From Pseudomonadota bacterium (lineage in GTDB: Bacteria; Pseudomonadota; Gammaproteobacteria; JAADHS01): a stretch of 64,000 nucleotides of DNA. Shown piece by piece: positions 37,071 to 51,287 of the stretch. Position 1 is the first letter of the stretch. Each line of letters opens with the position of its first letter. Where the stretch lies: contig JAKACW010000004.1 in the NCBI GenBank assembly GCA_021821045.1, positions 1-64,000 of the forward strand, in the 5' to 3' direction. The notes under the pieces are model-generated. The model had not been told where the DNA came from and ran no database searches. It saw nothing but the letters and a program-made list of their open reading frames with translations. The position numbers were made by a program, and so were the translations under genes.

Positions 37071-38513
37071 CTAATATGCATTACGCCCCATGAAGCCCCG
37101 CAACATTGTCGCAATGATGATCTTTACGTCGAGCCACAGGGACCAATTGCGGATGTAAGCGAGGTCGTGCTCGACACGGGCGCGCATCTTATCGACCGTC
37201 TCCGTCTCGCCGCGCCAGCCGTTGATCTGGGCCCAGCCGGTGATGCCCGGCTTCACTTTGTGGCGCAGCATATAGCCGTTGATGAGTTTACGATATTGCT
37301 CGTTGTGGGCCACGGCATGGGGACGCGGTCCGACAATGGACATTCGGCCCTGCAGCACGTTGATAAACTGCGGCAGTTCATCCAACGACGTTCGACGCAG
37401 AAACTTGCCCAATGGCGTGACGCGCGGGTCGTTTTCCGTCGCCTGCTTGATATCCGAACCGTCGTCGCACACGTTCATGGTGCGAAACTTCCACACCTCG
37501 ATCGGCTGCCCCATCAAGCCATAGCGCTTTTGACGAAACAGAACCGGCCCCGGCGAAGAAAACTTTATCAGCGCGGCAATGATCGCCATCGGCAGCGCGA
37601 TGATCGCCAAGATGAACGACGCGATCACGATGTCCTCCATCCGCTTCACCCAACTGTCTACACCGTAAAACGGCGTTTCGTGAATACTGACCGCCGGCAG
37701 TTCGCCGATGTGGGTCCAGCTCGCATTCATTAAATCGAACATAAAAAAATCGGGAATCATGTACACCGAAACGGTGGTATCCGAGAGCCGCGCCACCAAT
37801 TGCTGAATACGCTTCTCCGCCCGCATGGGCAGCGTGATGTAAATCATATCCAAGGCGCCGTCGCGCGCCTGCGCCACCACGTCGTCGAGATTTCCCACCA
37901 CCTTGACTGGTTTTGTGACCAAGGGACGCGAGCCGGCCGGCGCGCGATCGTCGTAGAACCCCACCACTTGAAATCCCATCCACGGCGCGTCGAGAAATAT
38001 GCTTGCCAACCGGGCGCCCAAATCCCGCGCGCCGACGATGGCGACCGTTTTGGTGTTGACGCCCCGTTGACGCAGCGCCCCCACCACCAGATGCAAGCCG
38101 GTGCGCCACACCGTCAAGACCACGGGGGTCACCACGAACCAGGTGAGCATAGTGCGTCGGGAATACTCGGCGGAGGTTTTGGTGGCGTAGGCGAACAGCA
38201 ACAGCGCGAGAATCACGCTGACCCACACCCACCACAAGCGGATGCCTTCCTGCCACAGCGGGGCCCCACGCCACGAGCGGTAAAGATCGTGAAATTGGGC
38301 GAAGAAGATGAACAGGCCAACCCCGCTGACCATCACGAGACTGTAGCGTTCATTGAAGGGTTGACCGTAGATCAGCGTGATCAGCCAGAAGGTGGCCCCG
38401 ACAATCAGGGCATCGGCGAGACGCGTTAAGATCACCAATTTGGAATGGCGCGTCTTGGTCATGCCGTCCACCAAACTGGTCAAACGGCCGTCTCTTCGGC
38501 TATGCACGTTCAT
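37071..38513 (-). CDS. Undecaprenyl-phosphate sugar phosphotransferase
   Basis: This enzyme starts exopolysaccharide or colanic-acid-like synthesis by moving a hexose 1-phosphate, usually glucose, to undecaprenyl phosphate. The 480-residue protein has four N-terminal helices (about 25-140), a CoA-binding-like Rossmann domain (about 150-290), one more membrane segment near 300-325, and the catalytic domain with RQKRYGLMGQPIEVWKFRTM, RTSLDELPQ and SIVGPRP. It matches the WcaJ/GumD type. No other polysaccharide genes are adjacent. ATG at 38513 is my choice; the frame is open to 38636. Confidence 0.92.
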   Translation of the reverse strand: MNVHSRRDGRLTSLVDGMTKTRHSKLVILTRLADALIVGATFWLITLIYGQPFNERYSLVMVSGVGLFIFFAQFHDLYRSWRGAPLWQEGIRLWWVWVSVILALLLFAYATKTSAEYSRRTMLTWFVVTPVVLTVWRTGLHLVVGALRQRGVNTKTVAIVGARDLGARLASIFLDAPWMGFQVVGFYDDRAPAGSRPLVTKPVKVVGNLDDVVAQARDGALDMIYITLPMRAEKRIQQLVARLSDTTVSVYMIPDFFMFDLMNASWTHIGELPAVSIHETPFYGVDSWVKRMEDIVIASFILAIIALPMAIIAALIKFSSPGPVLFRQKRYGLMGQPIEVWKFRTMNVCDDGSDIKQATENDPRVTPLGKFLRRTSLDELPQFINVLQGRMSIVGPRPHAVAHNEQYRKLINGYMLRHKVKPGITGWAQINGWRGETETVDKMRARVEHDLAYIRNWSLWLDVKIIIATMLRGFMGRNAY

Positions 38514-38692
38514 TCGGCGTTTACGTACGTCCTTGCCCGTTATGCCGCCAATGGGTTCGCTGGCACTGAACACATCGCGAACTGGGGATTTTGCCCGGTT
38601 GGCCTTCGCCTCGCAATACAAGCGCAAAAATCGCAATGAAAAAACGCGTCGTTATCCAGTGACAAGTGATCGCCGCCGGATATTTCTCCGCG

Positions 38693-39760
38693 CTAGGGGG
38701 TGTCCATCAACTCGCGCAGCACGCACGTAGCATAGGCGCCGCTGGCCAGCTCGAATTTGAACATAACGCTTTCGGGTCCCCGCCGCTCGCACTCAGGCGA
38801 ACCGATACTCAATACCAGCGGCCGCCGCTCCTGTTCCAACCCCGCCGCGCTCATGGCAGCAAACCACGCTTCCGGCGCGCTGGCAAGAACCGCTTGCTCG
38901 AAGCGGGCCGCGGCATCGCGCACCGGCGTTTCGCCGCGTCCCCACAACGGGCCGCTGGGCGCGATGTCAAAGCGGGCGCAGCGCTCCGCGATTTCATCAT
39001 CGCGGTCAGTGACGATGAAGAAACTGCGGCTGCCGCTGAGCATTGCCGCGTCACCGCTTATCATCTTGTTCCAGCATCCGGCCAGCACACGCGTCGCCAG
39101 CACACGGTTGAACAACACGGACCGAAGCGTGGATAACCAAATGCCCCGCGTATGGGCGTCGGGTGGCATGATTGTGCCGCGCGCCCAAGCGTCGGCGTCC
39201 GCGATATTGTTGTGCCCAAAACGCTGCTCGCCGAAATAGTTGGGCACACCTTGGCGTGCAATGGTCGCCAGGCGCGTTTCAGCGGCGTCGCGCTCGCCTT
39301 CCACGTCGCGCGCCGTGATACAAAACCGGTTGGCCTTGATCGCCCCATGGCGAAGTTTCTTGTTGTGCCGCACCGCGCGCAGCACACGCCATTCCGTTCC
39401 TTCGAGCCCTTCGATGTCGGGCAATTCGCCGCGCGCGCCGCTGACGCTGAACCATTGCCTTGTCACCGCATGCCGATCCTTCATGCCGGCATAGGCCACA
39501 TCACCGCGCCTTGTACCGAACGCGCGTCCAATCTCCCGGGCGACCCATTCGGTGTTGGCGCCGCGCTTTTCGACCCACAGAAAAAGGTGCTCGCCGGCCC
39601 CGCTGGGCTCGAACTTCAACACCTCTTCGACGATGAAATCCTCGGGCAATTGACGCAGGACGCCGCGCAATGGCGGCGCGCCATGGGCGCGGGGTAGGTG
39701 GTCGACGTGATCCAATGCATACGCATCGTGCGCCTGCCGCGACGGCTCAAACGCACTCAT
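38693..39760 (-). CDS. truD: tRNA pseudouridine(13) synthase
   Basis: TruD makes pseudouridine 13 in tRNA-Glu. The 355-residue protein has the early motif LPEDFIVEE, the catalytic Asp in GMKDRHAVTRQ, and NYFGEQRFG. I chose ATG at 39760 because it overlaps the ispF TGA as ATGA; ATG at 39781 would lie deeper inside ispF. It ends the long dnaE-to-truD gene string. Confidence 0.95.
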   Translation of the reverse strand: MSAFEPSRQAHDAYALDHVDHLPRAHGAPPLRGVLRQLPEDFIVEEVLKFEPSGAGEHLFLWVEKRGANTEWVAREIGRAFGTRRGDVAYAGMKDRHAVTRQWFSVSGARGELPDIEGLEGTEWRVLRAVRHNKKLRHGAIKANRFCITARDVEGERDAAETRLATIARQGVPNYFGEQRFGHNNIADADAWARGTIMPPDAHTRGIWLSTLRSVLFNRVLATRVLAGCWNKMISGDAAMLSGSRSFFIVTDRDDEIAERCARFDIAPSGPLWGRGETPVRDAAARFEQAVLASAPEAWFAAMSAAGLEQERRPLVLSIGSPECERRGPESVMFKFELASGAYATCVLRELMDTP

Positions 39761-40239
39761 GGCAGTGCTTCGATCAGACAAACGGCGAACGCGGCGATGC
39801 CTTCGCCGCGGCCCGTGAACCCCATTCGCTCGGTGGTGGTGGCTTTGATGTTGATCTGCCCCGACTCGATTGCCAGATCCTGCGCCAGCAGCGCTTGCAT
39901 CTGCGCCGCGTACGGTTTGAGCTTCGGCGCCTGCGCGACCACGGTGAGATCGACATTGACCACGCGCCAGCCCGCGTTGGCGATCGCATCGCGCACCCGG
40001 CGCAACAGCACACGGCTGTCGATGTTTTTGTAGCTGGCGTCGTTATCCGGAAAATGACCGCCGATATCACCCAACGCCGCGGCGCCCAGCAGGGCATCGC
40101 ACAAGGCGTGAATGACCACATCGCCGTCCGAGTGTGCCTCCAGTCCGCGATCAAACGGAACGGTGACACCGCCCAATATCAGCGGGCGCGGCGCGCCGAA
40201 ACGGTGGGCGTCGATCCCCTGACCGATGCGAATGTTCAC
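39757..40239 (-). CDS. ispF: 2-C-methyl-D-erythritol 2,4-cyclodiphosphate synthase
   Basis: This is the fifth enzyme of the MEP isoprenoid pathway. The 160-residue protein has the zinc ligands D9 and H11 in GIDAHRFG, the flexible loop ending in SDGDVV with the third ligand (HAL region), and the C-terminal TTTERMGFTGRGEGI. The GTG start overlaps the ispD TGA (GTGA), so translation is coupled. Confidence 0.96.
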   Translation of the reverse strand: MNIRIGQGIDAHRFGAPRPLILGGVTVPFDRGLEAHSDGDVVIHALCDALLGAAALGDIGGHFPDNDASYKNIDSRVLLRRVRDAIANAGWRVVNVDLTVVAQAPKLKPYAAQMQALLAQDLAIESGQINIKATTTERMGFTGRGEGIAAFAVCLIEALP

Positions 40240-40964
40240 GTTTCTCCCTCCTGGCGGCGCAGCACATCCGCGGCGATCTGGAGATCCGCCGGGTGCGTTA
40301 CTTTCAAATTATCCTCGCTACCCGGCACTAGGCGTGGATTGAATCCGAGTAACTCCATGGCCTGCGCTTCGTCGGTCACCACCGTGTCGCTATCCAGAGC
40401 CTTGCTCAGCGCATCCACGAGCATGCCCAGCCGAAACATTTGCGGGGTCTGCGCCCGCCACATGTTTTGCCTGCTCACGGTTTGCGCTACCCGCTGGGCC
40501 TCGTCGCCGAGCTTGAGCGTATCCGCGACGGGCACTGCCAGCAAACCGCCGACCTCATCGTTCCAAACCGTATCGATCAGCCGTTTGAGATCGGCCGCGG
40601 GCAGGCAAGGACGGGCAGCGTCGTGGACCAACACCCAGTCGGAAGGGCGCGCGCCCTGCTCGAGCAGCTTGTGCAAGCCGTTGCGCACCGAATGGCAGCG
40701 CTCGAGGCCGCCCAGCGCGACCCACAAGGCGCAACGCAACGACGGCAACGTCAGGCGCGGCCAATGTTCATCGCCGGCGGAGATCACCACAACGATGCCG
40801 CGCACCCGCTCATCCGCCGCCAAGCGCGCCATACTTCTTGTGAGAATCGGTTCACCGCCAAGGGACAGGTATTGCTTCGGCCGGTCGCTCCCCATCCGCG
40901 CACCGGTGCCGGCGGCGGGGACGACGGCCCAGACTTTAACGTCAGCGGAGTTGAGGGCGGCCAT
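40236..40964 (-). CDS. ispD: 2-C-methyl-D-erythritol 4-phosphate cytidylyltransferase
   Basis: This enzyme activates methylerythritol phosphate with CTP in the MEP pathway. The 242-residue protein has the nucleotide-binding PAAGTGARMGSDRPKQY, the VLVHDAARPCL motif and TPQMFRL. It lies 12 bases after ftsB and overlaps ispF by four, in the order usual for gammaproteobacteria. Confidence 0.95.
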   Translation of the reverse strand: MAALNSADVKVWAVVPAAGTGARMGSDRPKQYLSLGGEPILTRSMARLAADERVRGIVVVISAGDEHWPRLTLPSLRCALWVALGGLERCHSVRNGLHKLLEQGARPSDWVLVHDAARPCLPAADLKRLIDTVWNDEVGGLLAVPVADTLKLGDEAQRVAQTVSRQNMWRAQTPQMFRLGMLVDALSKALDSDTVVTDEAQAMELLGFNPRLVPGSEDNLKVTHPADLQIAADVLRRQEGET

Positions 40965-40976
40965 AGGAATGGAGGA

Positions 40977-41255
40977 TCAGCCGCCGCGCTCGATGATTTG
41001 AAAAAAACTTTCGCCGCGGCGAATCATGCCCAACTCACTGCGGGCGCGTTCCTCGACGGCATCAAGACCATGCTTGAGATCGGCCACTTCGGCCGCCAGC
41101 GCCGCATTGCGCGCGGCAAGCGTGGTGTTCTCGGTTTGTTGGGCGGCGATCGCATCGCGCAGGCGTTGCACCTCGCGTAAGCTGCCCTCGCCGACCCACA
41201 ACTTGAGTTGCAGCGCAAAAAAAACCGCGACCAGGACGACAAAAAACCACTTCAC
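40977..41255 (-). CDS. ftsB: Cell division protein FtsB
   Basis: FtsB is a bitopic divisome protein that pairs with FtsL and FtsQ. The 92-residue protein has one helix (about 3-20), a coiled coil (about 25-70) with regular heptads, and the conserved end ERARSELGMIRRGESFFQI. The start is GTG at 41255. It is located between eno and ispD, as is typical. Confidence 0.93.
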   Translation of the reverse strand: MKWFFVVLVAVFFALQLKLWVGEGSLREVQRLRDAIAAQQTENTTLAARNAALAAEVADLKHGLDAVEERARSELGMIRRGESFFQIIERGG

Positions 41256-41288
41256 CCGCGCAACCTGCTTTTTGCAGCCTCGATGGAT

Positions 41289-42575
<1,287 letters not shown>

Positions 42576-42634
42576 TTACTCCACAGTTCGAATACTTATA
42601 TTGTTCTCGCTGTTCTAGAACACCTAGAAAGCGC

Positions 42635-45159
<2,525 letters not shown>

Positions 45160-45272
45160 CTATCAGAAGATCACCGCGCGCTCAACGCTGCGGCGCGTTT
45201 TCCCCGCACTACGTCACATAACGCAAGGGGATAATTCGACGGCCGCGATCAGTGCGCCGCAACGCGCTGGGT

Positions 45273-46622
45273 TCAGCGGCGCCATTCCACCCACAGACCT
45301 TGCTCATCCTGCGCGGCGGCGTACTTCGCCGCGACACACACACCGGGCACCGCCGCCAGACTGTCGCCCACGTAGACTAACGGCATGCGCTCACGCCACC
45401 ATGGCGCCACGCCATGCTCCTGAAACAGCTTCTTCAAACTGTGCTTATGGCCGCGTCCGACTGGCACGATGTGTTCACCGCCGCGGCGAAAGCGCACGGT
45501 AACGTCGCTCCGTCCAGCCACCGCCCGCGACAACCCGCGACCCGGACGTTTAACCACTCGCAAAAAACCCAGCCCCGGCGGCAAAGCAAACTTTCCGACC
45601 AACGGCCAACGTTCGCAGAACGCCTCAGGCGCGTCCGGCAACGACGTGAATACAAACAGCCGATCACGGTAACGACGAAACTGTCCCCCACGCCAGGCCA
45701 GGATCGGCGCGGCGTCCGGCCCCGCACGCAGCAGCTCCGGCTCCAGGCGCTCATAGATATCCGGACTCGGCGATCGAATCCCCGCCTTGCGCAACCAGCC
45801 TCGAATGGCGTTTTTGCGTCGGTTATGAGGCAGTTGCAGCAACTTATCAATGTGTAGTCCGGCTGACTTTGCGTCCACGAGGCGGCGCAAGTCTTGATGG
45901 GCAAGGGTATCGATGAGATCGGCGATTTCCGCGAACCGCGCGGCACCTCGCGCCAGGATCGCGCCGGCCTCCGGCCAGCGGATTTCCAGCCGCGGCATGA
46001 TGTCGTGGCGAACGAAGTTGCGGCCGAGCGTGGTATCGAAATTACTCGGGTCCTCAACCCAATACAGATCATGGTGTTGTGCGTACTTCTTGATGTCGGA
46101 TCGCGCAACGCTCAGCAGCGGACGCGCCAACCGGCCGGCACCGAACGTTGCCAGCAACGGCATGGCGGCCAGACCGTGCGCGCCGCCGCCGCGCAACAGT
46201 TGCAGCAGCACGGTCTCGGCTTGGTCGTCGCGATGATGGGCCGTGAGAAGAATATGGGTCTCGACCACATGCCGGCGCAGGGCGGCGTAACGAGCGGACC
46301 GGGCCGCCGCTTCGAGTCCGACGCCGCTGCCGCGATCCACTCTCACCGTTTCGACGATGCAATCGATGCCCAACTCGCGGCAGGTGCCGACGCAATGCTG
46401 GGCCCACGTCGCCGAATCCGGATGCAAACCATGATCGACATGAATGGCCCGCACCTCGCTCCCGTTAAGGCGCGGCGCCAATGTGGCCATGGCATGCAAC
46501 AGAACATTGGAATCGCAGCCGCCGCTGTAGGCGACCCAATACACTGCGGGCGTCGGCAAACTGCTCAGGATCTCGTGCAAGTACTGCGGAGAAAATTCGC
46601 GATGTGCCGCGCCCGCCGCCAT
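45273..46622 (-). CDS. tilS: tRNA(Ile)-lysidine synthetase
   Basis: TilS converts C34 of tRNA-Ile (CAU) to lysidine, so the tRNA reads AUA. The 449-residue protein has the PP-loop SGGCDS at 33-38 (usually SGGVDS), LTAHHRDDQAET, and C-terminal domains for tRNA recognition. It starts two bases after the accA stop. Confidence 0.93.
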   Translation of the reverse strand: MAAGAAHREFSPQYLHEILSSLPTPAVYWVAYSGGCDSNVLLHAMATLAPRLNGSEVRAIHVDHGLHPDSATWAQHCVGTCRELGIDCIVETVRVDRGSGVGLEAAARSARYAALRRHVVETHILLTAHHRDDQAETVLLQLLRGGGAHGLAAMPLLATFGAGRLARPLLSVARSDIKKYAQHHDLYWVEDPSNFDTTLGRNFVRHDIMPRLEIRWPEAGAILARGAARFAEIADLIDTLAHQDLRRLVDAKSAGLHIDKLLQLPHNRRKNAIRGWLRKAGIRSPSPDIYERLEPELLRAGPDAAPILAWRGGQFRRYRDRLFVFTSLPDAPEAFCERWPLVGKFALPPGLGFLRVVKRPGRGLSRAVAGRSDVTVRFRRGGEHIVPVGRGHKHSLKKLFQEHGVAPWWRERMPLVYVGDSLAAVPGVCVAAKYAAAQDEQGLWVEWRR

Positions 46623-46624
46623 CG

Positions 46625-47590
46625 CTATTTGGCGCGGCTAGTGAACTGCCCGAAAGCCATGATTTTTTCTTGCCGCTGGCGCAGCAACTCCGGAGTCGAT
46701 AGGCCGCGCAATTCATCGAGCGCCGCGCATAAGGCTTGGCGCAGATTGCCGGCCATGGCATCCGGGTCGCGGTGAGCGCCGCCCAACGGTTCGTCTATCA
46801 CCTTGTCCACCAAGCCCAGCTCAAACAACCGCTTCGAGGTGATACCCAGCGCTTCCGCGGCGTCTTTAGCCTTTTCCGCGCTCTTCCACAAAATGGACGC
46901 ACAGCCCTCGGGCGAGATTACCGAATAAGTGCTGTAAGAGAGCATCATGACCCGGTCGCCTACCCCAATGGCAAGCGCCCCGCCCGAACCCCCTTCGCCG
47001 ATGACCGTGCAAATAATCGGGGTGCGCAACTGCGACATCACCGCCAGGTTGCGCGCGATCGCTTCGCTCTGCCCGCGCTCCTCGGCGCCAATGCCCGGGT
47101 ACGCCCCGGGCGTATCGATGAGCGTGATAAGCGGCAGTTGAAACCGCTCGGCCATCTCCATCAAGCGCCGCGCCTTGCGGTAGCCTTCGGGCCGCGGCAT
47201 GCCGAAATTGCGGCGAATCTTTTCTTTGGTGTCGCGACCTTTTTGCTGGCCGATGACCACCACCGGCTGACCGTCGAGCCGCGCCAGGCCGCCCACGATC
47301 GCGGGATCGTCACTGTAGACCCGATCGCCGTGCAGCTCATCGAATTCGGTGAAACAGCGCTCGAGGTAGTCGAGACTGTAGGGCCGCAGCGGATGACGCG
47401 CCATTTGCGCGATCTGCCACGCATTGAGCGAGGAAAAAATCGACTCCGTGAGCGAACGACTTTTGCCTTCGAGGCGGGCGATCTCCTCGGAGATGTTGAT
47501 CTCGGCGTCCGAGCCAACGTGCCGCAGCTCCTCGATTTTTTCTTCCAACTCAGCGATAGGCTGTTCAAAATCAAGATAATTCAATTTCAT
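46625..47590 (-). CDS. accA: Acetyl-CoA carboxylase, carboxyltransferase alpha subunit
   Basis: AccA with AccD transfers CO2 from biotin to acetyl-CoA to make malonyl-CoA for fatty acids. The 321-residue protein begins with the family's [11 protein letters not shown] helix, then has [26 protein letters not shown] and the oxyanion-hole segment [18 protein letters not shown] at 47590 was chosen; the frame is open back to 47647. It follows dnaE by 62 bases. Confidence 0.97.
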   Translation of the reverse strand: MKLNYLDFEQPIAELEEKIEELRHVGSDAEINISEEIARLEGKSRSLTESIFSSLNAWQIAQMARHPLRPYSLDYLERCFTEFDELHGDRVYSDDPAIVGGLARLDGQPVVVIGQQKGRDTKEKIRRNFGMPRPEGYRKARRLMEMAERFQLPLITLIDTPGAYPGIGAEERGQSEAIARNLAVMSQLRTPIICTVIGEGGSGGALAIGVGDRVMMLSYSTYSVISPEGCASILWKSAEKAKDAAEALGITSKRLFELGLVDKVIDEPLGGAHRDPDAMAGNLRQALCAALDELRGLSTPELLRQRQEKIMAFGQFTSRAK

Positions 47591-47652
47591 TCCGGCGACG
47601 CCATGCAAGCTAGGGGGGCTTTCTGAGACGGCATAGTTTAGCGACAAGCCGC

Positions 47653-50600
47653 TTATTTATAAACAACGCGCACGTGGGGCTCGCCCGCCAGTTCCGCCAG
47701 GCGTCCCAACAGTTCGTCGCAGGGCCGCACGTTCCATTGCGCATCCAGCGCCAGCTCCGCCTCGGCGCCGTGGGTGCGCATCCGCACCCGCACCGGCATG
47801 GCGCCGGCGCGAAACGGCGCCAACGTCTTGGCCAGGGTATCGACGATCGCCTTATCCGACTTGCTATCGGGCAAACGGATTTCCAAGCGCTTGGCATACA
47901 GGGCCCGCGCCTCCTCGATGGTCATGATCTTATCGCCGCTGATGCGAAAGCCGCCGGAATACTCATCCATGCTGACGTTGCCCTTCACCACCAGCAAACG
48001 ATCCTTGACCAATAAATCACGATACTGGCGATAGCTCTCCGGAAATACCGCCAGTTCGATGCGGCCGGTGCGATCGTCCAAGGTGATAAACGCCATCCGG
48101 TCGCCCTTGCGGCTGTTCATGGTGCGCATCGCCACCACCAAGCCGGCGATCAACACTTCTTGGTCGCGGTCGGGTTTCAAGTCGACGATGCGGGCGGTGA
48201 CGAACTGCGCCAATTCGTCCTTGTAACGATTGATAGGATGCCCGGTGAGATACAACCCGAGGGTTTCCTTCTCACCTAACAGGCGTTGTTCCTTGGACCA
48301 TTCCGGAACTTCAACGAACTGCGGCGGTGCAACGTCCGCCACGGCGCCGCCGCCGAACAAGTCCGATTGCCCCAAGGATGCATCACGGGTGGCCTGTTCC
48401 GCCGCCTGGGTCGCCGCGGTCAGATTCTCCATCAAACTGGCGCGATTGGGACCAATCTCGTCCAGCGCGCCGCAACGAATCAAGGCTTCCATCATGCGCC
48501 GGTTCAAGCGACGCAAGTCGACGCGGCGGCACAAATCGAACAAATTTTTGAACGGTCCGTTCTTCGCGCGCTCGGCGACCAAATCGTCCACCGCCGATTC
48601 GCCGACGCCTTTGACGGCGCCCAGACCGTATTGGATCCGACCGTCGTCGCGCACCGTAAACATGGTGAAACTCAGATTGACGTCGGGCGGACGCACGCTC
48701 AGTTTCATGTCGCGGCACTCGTCGATCAGCGTCACCACCTTGTCGGTGTTGTCCATGTCCGCCGACAACACCGCCGCCATGAACGCCGCGGGATAGTGCG
48801 CTTTCAGCCATGCGGTTTGGTAAGACAACAGCGCGTAGGCCGCACTGTGAGATTTGTTAAAGCCGTAGCCGGCGAACTTTTCCATCAAGTCGAAAATGTG
48901 GGTCGCGGTTTTTTCCTCGACACCGCGCTCGGTGGAACCCTTGACGAAAATCTCGCGCTGTTTGGCCATCTCCTCGGGCTTCTTCTTGCCCATGGCGCGA
49001 CGCAGCAAGTCGGCGCCGCCGAGCGTGTAACCCGCCAGTTCCTGGGCGATCTGCATGACCTGTTCTTGGTACAGAATGACGCCATAGGTGGGCTTGAGGA
49101 TGGGCTCCAGCGCCGGATGGGGATAGACCACCGGCGTGCGTCCGTGCTTGCGATTGATGAAGTCGTCCACCATGCCCGATTGCAGCGGACCGGGACGGAA
49201 CAACGCCACCAGCGCCACGATGTCCTCGAAGCAGTCCGGTTGCAGCCGTTTGATCAAATCCTTCATGCCGCGGGATTCCAATTGGAACACCGCGGTGGTG
49301 GCGCAGCGTTTCAACAGCGCATAGGCGGCGACGTCGTCCAACGGAATGGTGGAAATATCCAGTGGCGCTTCGTCGGATCGCGCGCGGCGTTGATTGATGT
49401 TCTTCACCGCCCAATCGATGATGGTCAAGGTGCGCAAGCCGAGAAAGTCGAACTTCACCAACCCGACGGCTTCGACGTCGTCCTTGTCGAACTGGGTGAC
49501 CGTGCCGCTGGCCCCCTGCTCGCAATAGAGAGGCGTAAAATCCGTGAGCGGCGTCGGCGCGATCACTACGCCCCCCGCGTGCTTGCCGGCGTTGCGGGTC
49601 AGGCCTTCCAAGGATCGCGCCAAGTCGATCAACCCGCGAACGTCGTCCTCTTCTTCGTAGCGCTTGCGGAGGGTTTCTTCCGATTCCAGCGCCTTGTCCA
49701 GCGTGATGCCCAACTCGAACGGAATCAATTTGGCGAGCTTGTCGACGAATCCATAAGGGTGCCCCAGGACGCGCCCCACGTCCCGCACCACCGCCTTGGC
49801 GGCCATCGAACCATAGGTGATGATCTGCGCCACGCGGTCGCGACCGTAGCGCTGCACCACGTAGTCGATGACGCGGTCGCGGTTGTCCATGCAGAAGTCG
49901 ATATCGAAGTCGGGCATGGACACACGCTCGGGATTCAAAAAGCGCTCGAACAGCAAATCGTATTTGATGGGGTCAAGATCGGTGATGCGCAACGCGTAGG
50001 CGACCAACGAACCGGCACCCGAACCGCGCCCCGGCCCCACCGGAATGTCATTGTCCTTGGCCCACTGGATGAAATCGGCGACGATCAAGAAATAGCCGGC
50101 AAAACCCATGCTCGAAATGACGCCCAGTTCCCGATCGAGTCGGGCGGTGTAGGTCGCTTGATCCTGCTCCGACACGCCAGCCGGGAACAGCACCGCCATG
50201 CGCTGGCGCAAGCCCTCTTCGGCCAGCGTCCGGAAATGCTGCTCCATGGTCCGTTCGGCCGGAATGGGAAAGTCAGGCAGCACGGCTTTGCCCAAGGTCA
50301 TGCTGAGATTGCAGCGTTTGGCGATTTCGACGGTGTTTTCCAGCGCCTCGGGCAGATCAGAAAAAAGCTCCGCCATTTCCTGGGACGAGCGCAGATACTG
50401 CTGCTCGGAAAACTCACGCGACCGATGTGGGTCGTCCAGCGTGCGCCCATCGTGTATGCACACCCTGGCCTCGTGGGCGTCGAAATCGGTCGGCTTGATG
50501 AAATGCACGTCGTTGGTCGCCACCACGGGAACACCCTGCTCGGCGGCCAAGGCCACGGCGTCGTGCAGATACGATTCCTCGTGCTCCCGTCCCGTTCGAT

Positions 50601-51108
50601 GCAGCTCCAGATAAAAGCGGTCGCCGAACAGGACCCGCCAGTCGGCCAAAAGCGATCGCGCCTGCTGGCCATCCGCCGCGAGCAGTGCGCGACCGATGTC
50701 GCCGGCGCGTCCGGCCGACAACGCGATCAAACCGTCGGCCGCGCCGTCGAACCATGCTTTCTCCACCCTGGGTTGCCCGAGGTGCTGGCCTTCGACGTAA
50801 GCCCGGGTAATGAGGCGGGTAAGATTTAAATAGCCCGTCCGGTTCTGACATAACAAGACAATACGATCGGGACGCGACGCATCGTCGGGATTCGCCACCA
50901 TCAGATCGACACCGGCAATCGGTTTCACACCAGCCCCGAGGGCCGCGCGATAAAACTTCACCCAACCGAAAAGGTTATTCTGATCCGTCAATGCCAGCGC
51001 CGGCGTGCCTTGCGCGACAGCGGCCGCAACCAACGGTTTGATTCGCACAATTCCGTTGGCGATGGAGTATTCAGAATGGATTCGCAAGTGGACGAACTTA
51101 GGCGGCAT
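47653..51108 (-). CDS. dnaE: DNA polymerase III alpha subunit
   Basis: This is the replicative polymerase. The 1151-residue protein is close to the 1160 of E. coli. It has the N-terminal PHP domain ([10 protein letters not shown]), the palm with catalytic aspartates in [10 protein letters not shown], the [14 protein letters not shown] motif, and a C-terminal OB-fold (about 990-1070). It is the first gene of the minus-strand string that ends in truD. Confidence 0.98.
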   Translation of the reverse strand: MPPKFVHLRIHSEYSIANGIVRIKPLVAAAVAQGTPALALTDQNNLFGWVKFYRAALGAGVKPIAGVDLMVANPDDASRPDRIVLLCQNRTGYLNLTRLITRAYVEGQHLGQPRVEKAWFDGAADGLIALSAGRAGDIGRALLAADGQQARSLLADWRVLFGDRFYLELHRTGREHEESYLHDAVALAAEQGVPVVATNDVHFIKPTDFDAHEARVCIHDGRTLDDPHRSREFSEQQYLRSSQEMAELFSDLPEALENTVEIAKRCNLSMTLGKAVLPDFPIPAERTMEQHFRTLAEEGLRQRMAVLFPAGVSEQDQATYTARLDRELGVISSMGFAGYFLIVADFIQWAKDNDIPVGPGRGSGAGSLVAYALRITDLDPIKYDLLFERFLNPERVSMPDFDIDFCMDNRDRVIDYVVQRYGRDRVAQIITYGSMAAKAVVRDVGRVLGHPYGFVDKLAKLIPFELGITLDKALESEETLRKRYEEEDDVRGLIDLARSLEGLTRNAGKHAGGVVIAPTPLTDFTPLYCEQGASGTVTQFDKDDVEAVGLVKFDFLGLRTLTIIDWAVKNINQRRARSDEAPLDISTIPLDDVAAYALLKRCATTAVFQLESRGMKDLIKRLQPDCFEDIVALVALFRPGPLQSGMVDDFINRKHGRTPVVYPHPALEPILKPTYGVILYQEQVMQIAQELAGYTLGGADLLRRAMGKKKPEEMAKQREIFVKGSTERGVEEKTATHIFDLMEKFAGYGFNKSHSAAYALLSYQTAWLKAHYPAAFMAAVLSADMDNTDKVVTLIDECRDMKLSVRPPDVNLSFTMFTVRDDGRIQYGLGAVKGVGESAVDDLVAERAKNGPFKNLFDLCRRVDLRRLNRRMMEALIRCGALDEIGPNRASLMENLTAATQAAEQATRDASLGQSDLFGGGAVADVAPPQFVEVPEWSKEQRLLGEKETLGLYLTGHPINRYKDELAQFVTARIVDLKPDRDQEVLIAGLVVAMRTMNSRKGDRMAFITLDDRTGRIELAVFPESYRQYRDLLVKDRLLVVKGNVSMDEYSGGFRISGDKIMTIEEARALYAKRLEIRLPDSKSDKAIVDTLAKTLAPFRAGAMPVRVRMRTHGAEAELALDAQWNVRPCDELLGRLAELAGEPHVRVVYK

Positions 51109-51111
51109 GGC

Positions 51112-51155
51112 CGCTATTCTAGCCTAAGGCGGTCGCTATTCTAGCCTAAGGCGGT
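51112..51155. repeat. Perfect 22-bp tandem duplication
   Basis: The unit CGCTATTCTAGCCTAAGGCGGT occurs twice with no gap, starting at 51112 and 51134. It begins three bases upstream of the dnaE start on the complementary strand, so it sits in the dnaE leader and may be a recent slippage duplication. Confidence 0.9.
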
Positions 51156-51179
51156 CGCTCTTCGCGGAGCGAAAATCAT

Positions 51180-51201
51180 GATTAATTTTCGTTTATTAAT
51201 C
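51180..51201. promoter_or_regulatory. Inverted repeat between dnaE and the ANTAR gene
   Basis: GATTAAT (51180-51186) and ATTAATC (51195-51201) form a perfect 7-bp inverted repeat around TTTCGTTT. It lies about 85 bases before the ANTAR regulator start and 70 before the dnaE start, so it could be an operator for either. Confidence 0.5.
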
Positions 51202-51287
51202 CGCCAGTTACGCATTTTGAGACATGAGCCCTCAAAAAACTCCCCGGTTGAACGATTTAGAGTAGGCGAACTAAGCGGAAACGGAAC

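Noticed and set aside
39670-41001. Plus-strand frame opposite truD-ispF-ispD
   Set aside because: It is antisense to three conserved genes with intact motifs and overlapping starts and stops.
48286-50829. Long open frame (847 codons) on the plus strand
   Set aside because: It is exactly antisense to dnaE, has no domain I recognise, and shows the His/Arg/Gln-rich composition typical of the reverse of a GC-rich gene.
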